Assembly: GCA_021849765.1 (NCBI GenBank)
Contig: JAJZSM010000126.1
Coordinates: 1 to 5,237 of the forward strand
Origin: Actinomycetes bacterium
GTDB lineage: Bacteria; Actinomycetota; Acidimicrobiia; Acidimicrobiales; RAAP-2
Direction of reading: 5' to 3'
DNA: 5,237 nucleotides
Made by a program: the position numbers and the translations under genes. Shown here in pieces: positions 1 through 5,237 of the stretch; position 1 is the first letter of the stretch, and each line of letters starts with the position of its first letter. The notes under the pieces were generated by a model. It ran no database searches. It had not been told where the DNA came from and saw only the letters and a program-made list of their open reading frames with translations.

Positions 1-1932
1 GACGGGCTGCGTTACCAGACCCTCGAAGGGATCACCGGAAGCGGCAAGACCGCCACCATCGCCTGGCTGGTCGAGCGAGTCCAACGACCGACGCTCATCC
101 TCGAGCCCAACAAGTCCCTGGCCGCCCAACTCGCCTCGGAGCTGCGCGAGATGATGCCCCAGAACCGGGTTGAGTTCTTCGTCTCCTACTACGACTACTA
201 CCAGCCCGAGGCCTACATCCCACGAACCGACACCTTCATCGAGAAGGACAGCTCGATCAACGAGGAGATCGACCGGCTGCGCCACGCGGCGACCTCGTCG
301 CTGCTGACCCACCGCGACACGATCGTGGTCGCCTCGGTTTCGTGCATCTACGGGCTCGGCAGCCCGCTCGAGTACCGCGAGCGGATGTTGCCCCTGGCGC
401 GTGGTGAGGCGGTGGACCAGCGACAGCTGCTGCGTCGACTGGTCGAGATGCAGTACCACCGCAACGAGACGGTACTCGAGCGCGGCACCTTCCGGATGAA
501 GGGCGATACCCTCGAGATCCAGCCGGCGTATTCGAACGAGGCGTTGCGGGTCTCGTTCTTCTTCGACGAGATCGAGAGCATCACGTTCTTCAACCCGCTG
601 ACCCAGGAGACGCGCGGTGCGGTGGACGAGGTCACCCTGTTCGCGGCGACGCACTACGCGACCAGTTCGGCCACCCTGCAACGCGCCTGCCGGTCCATCG
701 AGGCCGAGCTCCAGGTCCAGTTGGCGACGTTCGAATCCGAGGGCAAGCTGCTCGAGGCCCAACGGCTGCGCTCGCGCACCGAGCACGACCTGGAGATGCT
801 GGAACAAACCGGGGTCTGTGCGGGCATCGAGAACTACTCCGCACACCTCGACGGGCGCAGCCGCGGTGAGCGGCCCTACACGCTGCTCGACTACTTCCCC
901 GACGACTACTTGGTGGTCATCGACGAGTCCCACGTCGCCGTGCCTCAGGTGCGCGGCCAGTACGCGGGGGACCGCTCGCGCAAGGAGACCCTGGTCGAGC
1001 ACGGGTTTCGCCTCCCGAGTGCGCTCGACAACCGCCCGCTCAACTTCGAGGAGTTCATCGATCTGGTGCCCCAGATCGTCTTCGTCTCGGCGACGCCCGG
1101 CCCCTTCGAGCTCGAGGTGAGCGACCAGATCGCCGAGCAGGTGATCCGTCCGACCGGCCTAGTCGACCCCATCGTGCACGTGGTGCCCACGAAGAACCAG
1201 ATCGATGACCTGCGCACACGCCTCGACGAGGTGATCGCCCGGGGCGAGCGAGCACTCGTGACGACGTTGACCAAGCGGATGGCCGAGGACCTGACGACGT
1301 TCCTCACCAAGGCCGGGTACCGAGTCCAGTACCTGCACAGCGACATCGACACGATCCAGCGGATCGAGATCCTGCGCTCGCTGCGTCTCGGCGAGTTCGA
1401 CATCCTCGTGGGGATCAACCTCCTGCGCGAGGGACTCGACTTGCCCGAGGTGTCACTCGTGGCGATCCTCGACGCCGACAAAGAGGGCTTCCTGCGCTCA
1501 CGCAGCGCGCTCATCCAGACGATCGGTCGCGCCGCTCGAAACGCCAACGGCGGCGCGGTGCTCTACGCCGACCGCATCACCGACTCGATGCGCGACGCGA
1601 TCGGACTCACCCAACGCCGCCGACAGCGCCAGATCGAGTACAACTTCGAACACGGCATCGAGCCGCGCACGGTCACGAAGAACGTCGCGGACATCTTGAA
1701 CCGGCTGCGCAGCGACGCCGGACCGTCGCGCGAGCGCACGCCCGAGTTCGTGGGCCTCGAAGGGTCCCTGCCCGACGACCTCTCACGCGAGATCGCGCGG
1801 GTGGAGGCCGCGATGCTCGAGGCGGCGCGCGAGTTGCGCTTCGAGGAGGCCGCCACGCTACGTGACTTGCTGCACACCCTGCAGCGCCAGGGGGTCGACC
1901 AAGGCGTCTTTGGCGGGTCCGTTGACCTCTGA
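1..1932 (+). CDS. uvrB: UvrB, excinuclease ABC subunit B (5' end missing)
   Basis: UvrB is the DNA-damage-verifying, helicase-fold ATPase of bacterial nucleotide excision repair. It is loaded by UvrA, and it recruits UvrC. The frame is open from base 1 and gives 643 residues. By comparison with E. coli UvrB (673 aa, from memory) about 29 N-terminal residues lie outside the window. The ATG at 151 is internal, since the Walker A motif (GITGSGKT, local residues 10-17, Lys codon 46-48) lies upstream of it. Other motifs in local numbering are: the tyrosine-rich beta-hairpin start [10 protein letters not shown] (63-72), which inserts between DNA strands; the DESH Walker B box (308-311); VSATPG (motif III); HSDIDT; and QTIGRAARN (motif VI). 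A C-terminal UVR domain (about 594-629, with FEEAATLRD), the UvrC-contacting coiled hairpin, is followed by a short tail ending at TGA 1930-1932. One oddity is Glu at residue 35, where LAPNK is usual. The gene is intact apart from the window edge. Confidence 0.97.
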   Translation, partial: DGLRYQTLEGITGSGKTATIAWLVERVQRPTLILEPNKSLAAQLASELREMMPQNRVEFFVSYYDYYQPEAYIPRTDTFIEKDSSINEEIDRLRHAATSSLLTHRDTIVVASVSCIYGLGSPLEYRERMLPLARGEAVDQRQLLRRLVEMQYHRNETVLERGTFRMKGDTLEIQPAYSNEALRVSFFFDEIESITFFNPLTQETRGAVDEVTLFAATHYATSSATLQRACRSIEAELQVQLATFESEGKLLEAQRLRSRTEHDLEMLEQTGVCAGIENYSAHLDGRSRGERPYTLLDYFPDDYLVVIDESHVAVPQVRGQYAGDRSRKETLVEHGFRLPSALDNRPLNFEEFIDLVPQIVFVSATPGPFELEVSDQIAEQVIRPTGLVDPIVHVVPTKNQIDDLRTRLDEVIARGERALVTTLTKRMAEDLTTFLTKAGYRVQYLHSDIDTIQRIEILRSLRLGEFDILVGINLLREGLDLPEVSLVAILDADKEGFLRSRSALIQTIGRAARNANGGAVLYADRITDSMRDAIGLTQRRRQRQIEYNFEHGIEPRTVTKNVADILNRLRSDAGPSRERTPEFVGLEGSLPDDLSREIARVEAAMLEAARELRFEEAATLRDLLHTLQRQGVDQGVFGGSVDL

Positions 1933-1936
1933 CCGG

Positions 1937-1942
1937 TAGATT
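1937..1942 (+). promoter_or_regulatory. Possible -10 box for a leaderless uvrA transcript
   Basis: The hexamer TAGATT fits the TANNNT -10 pattern common in actinobacteria. It ends 6 bases before the uvrA ATG, so transcription would start at or next to the A of that codon. Such leaderless messages are known to be common in actinobacteria. The nearby sequence has only a weak ribosome-binding match (GGTAG, 1935-1939), which would fit a leaderless start. No -35 box lies at normal spacing. The match could be chance, and uvrA could simply be read from a uvrB transcript. Confidence 0.3.
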
Positions 1943-1948
1943 CACCTC

Positions 1949-4786
1949 ATGCCTCAGTCGATCCGCGTCCAGGGTGCACGCGTCCACAACCTCAAGAACC
2001 TGGCGGTGGAAATCCCTCGCGATCGACTCGTGGTCTTCACGGGCCTCTCGGGATCAGGGAAATCGTCCCTCGCCTTTGACACGATCTACGCCGAGGGCCA
2101 GCGCCGCTACGTCGAGAGCCTGTCGGCGTACGCGCGTCAGTTCCTCGGGCAGATGGACAAGCCGGACGTGGACTTCATCGAGGGGCTGTCCCCGGCGATC
2201 TCCATCGACCAAAAGACCGCCTCGCGCAACCCGAGGTCGACGGTGGGCACGATCACCGAGATCCACGACTATCTGCGACTGCTCTACGCGCGTATCGGCG
2301 TGCCGCACTGTCCGAACTGCGGCAAGCCGGTCAGTCGCCAGACCCCACAACAGATCGTCGACCTGGTCCTCGAGCACCCCGCCGACGAGCGGTTCATGGT
2401 GCTCGCCACGGTCGTGGACGGGCGCAAGGGCGAGTACAGCACGCTGCTCGACGACCTCGCTGGTCAGGGCTTCTCGCGCGTTCGCGTCGACGGGACAGTG
2501 CTCGACCTCGCCGATCGCGCGTCACTGACGCTGGCTCGCTACGAACAGCACTCTATCGACGTCGTGCTCGATCGCCTGACCGTCAAGGCCTCGAACCGTC
2601 AGCGCCTGACTGAGTCGGTTGAGACGGCCCTCGCCCTGACCAAAGGGACCGTCTCGGTGCTCTTCCTGGCCGAGGACGAGGTCGTGCGCTACTCGGAGAA
2701 GCTAGCCTGCGCCGACTGCGGCATCAGCTTCAGCGAGCTCGCGCCGCGCGACTTCTCCTTCAACTCGCCCTACGGCGCCTGTAGCGTCTGCACGGGACTC
2801 GGCACTCGCTACGAGGTGGACCCGGACCTCGTCGTGCCCGACCCGACTCGCTCACTCGCCGACGGGGCGCTCGCGCCCTGGGCGGGACAGCGGTTCAAGT
2901 ACTTCGAACGCCTGATCGCCGGCATCGCCGAGATGGGCGGCTTCTTGGTGGAGACCCCCTGGAACAAGCTGCGCGCGAAAGATCGCAAGCTCGTGCTCTA
3001 CGGCGTCGAGAAGAAGTCGGTGCCGGTGCGCTACCGCAACCGCTACGGCAAGGTGCGCACCTACGACACGACCTACAACGGCATCGTCGAGTGGCTGGAG
3101 CGCAAGCGCAACGAGGCCGACGGCGACTGGTCGCGCGAGCAGGCCGAGCAGTACATGCGCGAGGTCGAGTGCACGGCCTGTCGCGGTCAGCGCCTCAAGC
3201 CCGAGGTGCTCGCGGTGCGCGTCGCCGACCGCAGCATCGCCGACGTCAGCGCGATGACCATCGACGAGGCGCTCGACTTCTTCTCGGACCTTCGCCTCTC
3301 GCCACGCGATGAGACCATCGCCCACCAGGTGATCAAAGAGATCAACGAGCGCCTGACGTTCCTCATGGACGTCGGGCTCGACTACCTGACGCTGAGTCGT
3401 GGTTCGGCCTCGCTATCGGGCGGTGAGGCCCAGCGGATCCGCCTGGCGTCCCAGATCGGCAGCTATCTCGTGGGCGTGCTCTACGTGCTCGACGAGCCGT
3501 CGATCGGACTCCACCAACGCGACAACCGTCGACTGATCGCGACCCTCGAGCGGCTGCGTGACCTCGGCAACTCGGTGATCGTGGTCGAGCACGACGAGGA
3601 GACGATCCGCAGCGCGGACTTCATCGTCGACATCGGACCCGGGGCCGGGGAGTTCGGCGGTCGCGTGGTGCACGCCGGGTCCTACGAAGACCTGCTCGCC
3701 AACGAGGCGTCCATCACCGGTCAGTACCTCTCGGGACAGCGCTCGATCGACGTGCCGGCGACGCGCCGGGTCGGCGACGGGCATCGCTTGACCGTGGTCG
3801 GAGCACGGGCGAACAACCTGCGCGACGTCACCGTGGGCTTCCCGCTGGGCACCTTCGTTGCGGTCACCGGGGTGTCAGGCTCGGGCAAGTCGACCCTCGT
3901 CAATGCGATCCTGCTCAGTGCGCTCGAGCGCACTCTCAACGGGGCCAAGGTCACCGCAGCGGCGCACCGGTCCATCAAGGGCGTCGAGTTCGTCGACAAG
4001 GTCGTCGCGGTCAACCAGCAGCCCATCGGGCGAACGCCGCGGTCGAACCCGGCGACCTACACGGGGGTATTCGACAAGATCCGCAAGCTCTTCGCCGAGA
4101 CTGCCGAGTCCAAAGTGCGCGGGTACTTGCCGGGCCGGTTCTCCTTCAACGTGAAGGGGGGACGGTGCGAGACCTGCGCGGGTGACGGGACAATCAAGAT
4201 CGAGATGCACTTCCTGCCCGACGTCTACGTCAACTGCGAGGTCTGTAACGGCGCGCGATACAACCGCGAGACCCTGGAGATCCTCTATCGGGGCAAATCG
4301 ATCAGCGACGTCTTGAACATGCCGGTCGCTGAGGCACTGACGTTCTTCGAGCGCCAGCCGTCGATCATGCGCCACATCCAGAGCCTCTATGACGTGGGTC
4401 TCGGTTACGTTCGCCTCGGGCAGTCGGCCCCGACGCTGTCGGGCGGCGAGGCCCAGCGGGTGAAACTCGCCGCGGAGCTCGCCCGGCGCCCGACCGGTCA
4501 CACGGTCTACGTCTTGGACGAGCCGACGACGGGCCTGCACTTCGACGACGTGCACCGGCTCCTTGACGTGCTGCACCGCCTGGTCGATCAGGGCAACACG
4601 GTGCTCGTCATCGAGCACAACCTCGACGTCGTCAAGACCGCCGACTGGGTCGTGGACCTCGGACCTGACGGCGGTCGGCGCGGCGGCCTGGTGGTGGGTG
4701 AGGGCACGCCCGAGGCCATCGCGGAACTGGACACCGCGACGGGCCACGTGTTGGCCGACGCGCTACGGGTGCGCGTGAGGTCCTAG
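1949..4786 (+). CDS. uvrA: UvrA, excinuclease ABC subunit A (complete)
   Basis: UvrA is the dimeric, ABC-type ATPase that senses damaged DNA and loads UvrB. At 945 aa it is close to E. coli UvrA (940). The start is well fixed: an in-frame TAG lies at 1937-1939, and the N-terminus ([13 protein letters not shown]) aligns with the family. The first nucleotide-binding domain has Walker A GLSGSGKS (32-39, Lys38), signature LSGGE (489-493), Walker B LDEP (Asp515, Glu516) and switch His548. The second has GVSGSGKS (641-648, Lys647), LSGGE (830-834), LDEP (Asp857, Glu858) and His890. Four-cysteine zinc modules are at C254/C257/C278/C281 and C740/C743/C763/C766; the latter carries the DNA-contacting zinc hairpin. 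Further CxxC pairs are at 121/124 and 408/411. The segment at about 130-245 is the UvrB-binding domain, which marks class I UvrA rather than the shorter UvrA2. The two signature motifs are encoded by 21-base stretches (3416-3436, 4439-4459) differing at one base, reflecting the ancient internal duplication. Nothing is missing or broken. Confidence 0.98.
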   Translation: MPQSIRVQGARVHNLKNLAVEIPRDRLVVFTGLSGSGKSSLAFDTIYAEGQRRYVESLSAYARQFLGQMDKPDVDFIEGLSPAISIDQKTASRNPRSTVGTITEIHDYLRLLYARIGVPHCPNCGKPVSRQTPQQIVDLVLEHPADERFMVLATVVDGRKGEYSTLLDDLAGQGFSRVRVDGTVLDLADRASLTLARYEQHSIDVVLDRLTVKASNRQRLTESVETALALTKGTVSVLFLAEDEVVRYSEKLACADCGISFSELAPRDFSFNSPYGACSVCTGLGTRYEVDPDLVVPDPTRSLADGALAPWAGQRFKYFERLIAGIAEMGGFLVETPWNKLRAKDRKLVLYGVEKKSVPVRYRNRYGKVRTYDTTYNGIVEWLERKRNEADGDWSREQAEQYMREVECTACRGQRLKPEVLAVRVADRSIADVSAMTIDEALDFFSDLRLSPRDETIAHQVIKEINERLTFLMDVGLDYLTLSRGSASLSGGEAQRIRLASQIGSYLVGVLYVLDEPSIGLHQRDNRRLIATLERLRDLGNSVIVVEHDEETIRSADFIVDIGPGAGEFGGRVVHAGSYEDLLANEASITGQYLSGQRSIDVPATRRVGDGHRLTVVGARANNLRDVTVGFPLGTFVAVTGVSGSGKSTLVNAILLSALERTLNGAKVTAAAHRSIKGVEFVDKVVAVNQQPIGRTPRSNPATYTGVFDKIRKLFAETAESKVRGYLPGRFSFNVKGGRCETCAGDGTIKIEMHFLPDVYVNCEVCNGARYNRETLEILYRGKSISDVLNMPVAEALTFFERQPSIMRHIQSLYDVGLGYVRLGQSAPTLSGGEAQRVKLAAELARRPTGHTVYVLDEPTTGLHFDDVHRLLDVLHRLVDQGNTVLVIEHNLDVVKTADWVVDLGPDGGRRGGLVVGEGTPEAIAELDTATGHVLADALRVRVRS
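4777..4780 (+). promoter_or_regulatory. Ribosome-binding site of uvrC
   Basis: GAGG lies within the last codons of uvrA, 5 bases before the GTG at 4786. This is a good Shine-Dalgarno match at usable spacing. It supports GTG as the uvrC start and suits re-initiation by ribosomes finishing uvrA. Confidence 0.6.
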
Positions 4787-5237
4787 TGCTCACCAAGCCC
4801 GGCGCCATCCCGCGCGCGAGCGGCTGCTACCTGTTTCGAAATGAGCGCGGCACGGTCATCTACGTGGGTAAGGCGCGCTCGCTCACCCAACGCCTTTCCA
4901 GCTACTTCCAACGGCGCGAGGCGCTGAGCCCCAAGACTCAGGCGCTGATGGACGAGGCCACCTCGGTGGAGTGGATCGTCACTCCGAGCGAGGTCGACGC
5001 GCTGATCCTCGAGAACGAACTCATCAAGGCGAACCAGCCGCACTACAACCTGCGCCTAAAGGATGACAAGACCTACCCCTACGTGGCCATCGACGCGCGC
5101 ACGCCCTTCCCAGTGCCTTATGTGACCCGTTCCCAGCACGTCAGCGGGGTGCGGTATTTCGGGCCTTTCGTCGAGGTACGCGCACTGCGCGCGACCATGG
5201 ACGAACTCTTGCAGGTGTACCCCCTGCGCACCTGCTC
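4786..5237 (+). CDS. uvrC: UvrC, excinuclease ABC subunit C, N-terminal part (3' end missing)
   Basis: UvrC is the nuclease that joins the UvrB-DNA complex and cuts on both sides of the lesion. The window holds 150 codons plus two bases, about a quarter of a typical 600-residue-plus protein. The start is GTG, sharing its G with the uvrA TAG stop. It is backed by GAGG 5 bases upstream and by the expected short lead-in KPGAIPRASGCYLF. The GIY-YIG nuclease domain, responsible for the 3' incision, spans about residues 13-95. It contains GCY (13-15), IYVGKA (25-30; Tyr26, Lys29), Arg36, LSSYF (37-41), Glu76 in ALILENELIK (the likely metal ligand) and Asn88, then LKDDKTYPY. All catalytic positions I expect in the family are present. 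YFGPF and a final LRTC follow. Cys150 matches the first of the four cysteines that hold the iron-sulfur cluster in E. coli UvrC. Ser12 stands where PG(V/C)Y usually has Pro. The UVR, RNase H-like and helix-hairpin-helix parts lie beyond the edge. Confidence 0.95.
   Translation, partial: MLTKPGAIPRASGCYLFRNERGTVIYVGKARSLTQRLSSYFQRREALSPKTQALMDEATSVEWIVTPSEVDALILENELIKANQPHYNLRLKDDKTYPYVAIDARTPFPVPYVTRSQHVSGVRYFGPFVEVRALRATMDELLQVYPLRTC

Noticed and set aside
151..153. ATG as the true start of UvrB
   Set aside because: The frame continues upstream through the Walker A motif to base 1, so starting at 151 would remove the ATP-binding site. The real start is outside the window.
162..176. GAAC followed by a GTTG/GTTC-like half as an actinobacterial LexA (SOS) box
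   Set aside because: The two halves are not at the GAAC-N4-GTTC spacing and the site is deep in uvrB coding sequence. By eye I found no proper SOS box in the window; one could exist upstream of uvrB, out of view.
945..1547. Open frame on the - strand (200 codons) opposite uvrB
   Set aside because: It is antisense to the helicase motifs of UvrB, its composition is Arg/Ser-rich, and no domain or start signal is seen. It is a shadow frame.
1922..1927. TTGACC as a -35 box for uvrA
   Set aside because: Only 9 bases separate it from TAGATT (about 17 are needed), and 17 bases downstream there is no -10-like sequence. It is the end of the uvrB coding sequence.
1933..1948. Terminator or attenuator between uvrB and uvrA
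   Set aside because: The gap is only 16 bases, with no inverted repeat and no T-run.
3875..4747. Long open frame on the - strand (290 codons) opposite uvrA
   Set aside because: It lies wholly within strongly conserved uvrA. The product shows no recognisable motif and is low-complexity, rich in Val, Asp, Arg and Leu, as expected from the complement of GC-biased codons.
4783..5043. Open frame on the - strand (86 codons) over the uvrC start
   Set aside because: The + strand frame here is clearly the UvrC nuclease domain, with all expected catalytic residues, so the antisense frame is a by-product of base composition.

Overview
This window is a stretch of bacterial chromosome carrying most of a nucleotide excision repair locus. 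Three genes are packed head to tail on the + strand: uvrB (start missing, beyond the left edge), uvrA (complete) and uvrC (start present, end beyond the right edge). The DNA is GC-rich, and third codon positions are mostly G or C. This explains why many long but meaningless open frames appear on the opposite strand. Several stretches, such as the [11 protein letters not shown] segment of UvrB and the overall feel of UvrA, look actinobacterial to me. An Acidimicrobiia-like actinobacterium is my best guess, but this is recall without any alignment.

Layout: 1-1932 is UvrB from just upstream of its Walker A motif to its C-terminal UVR domain. A 16-base gap follows (1933-1948). It has an in-frame stop just upstream of the uvrA start and a TAGATT hexamer placed where the -10 box of a leaderless transcript would lie. 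1949-4786 is a full-length, class I UvrA of 945 residues. Its stop codon shares one base with the GTG start of uvrC (4786-5237). The visible part of UvrC is the N-terminal GIY-YIG nuclease domain, ending at the first cysteine of its likely iron-sulfur cluster.

The three products act in one pathway. UvrA, a dimeric ATPase, finds distorted DNA with UvrB and loads it. UvrB opens the strands and verifies the lesion. UvrC then cuts on both sides. The 16-base gap and the 1-base overlap suggest one transcript and coupled translation of uvrA and uvrC. All key motifs visible are intact and no frameshift is seen.

I found no RNA gene, mobile element, CRISPR array, attachment site or terminator, and no stretch over 300 bases without a gene. 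I also saw no convincing new biological system: this is a well-conserved housekeeping locus. The points worth a second look are modest: the compact uvrB-uvrA-uvrC order, the possible leaderless promoter before uvrA, and single-residue departures from near-invariant motifs in UvrB and UvrC.
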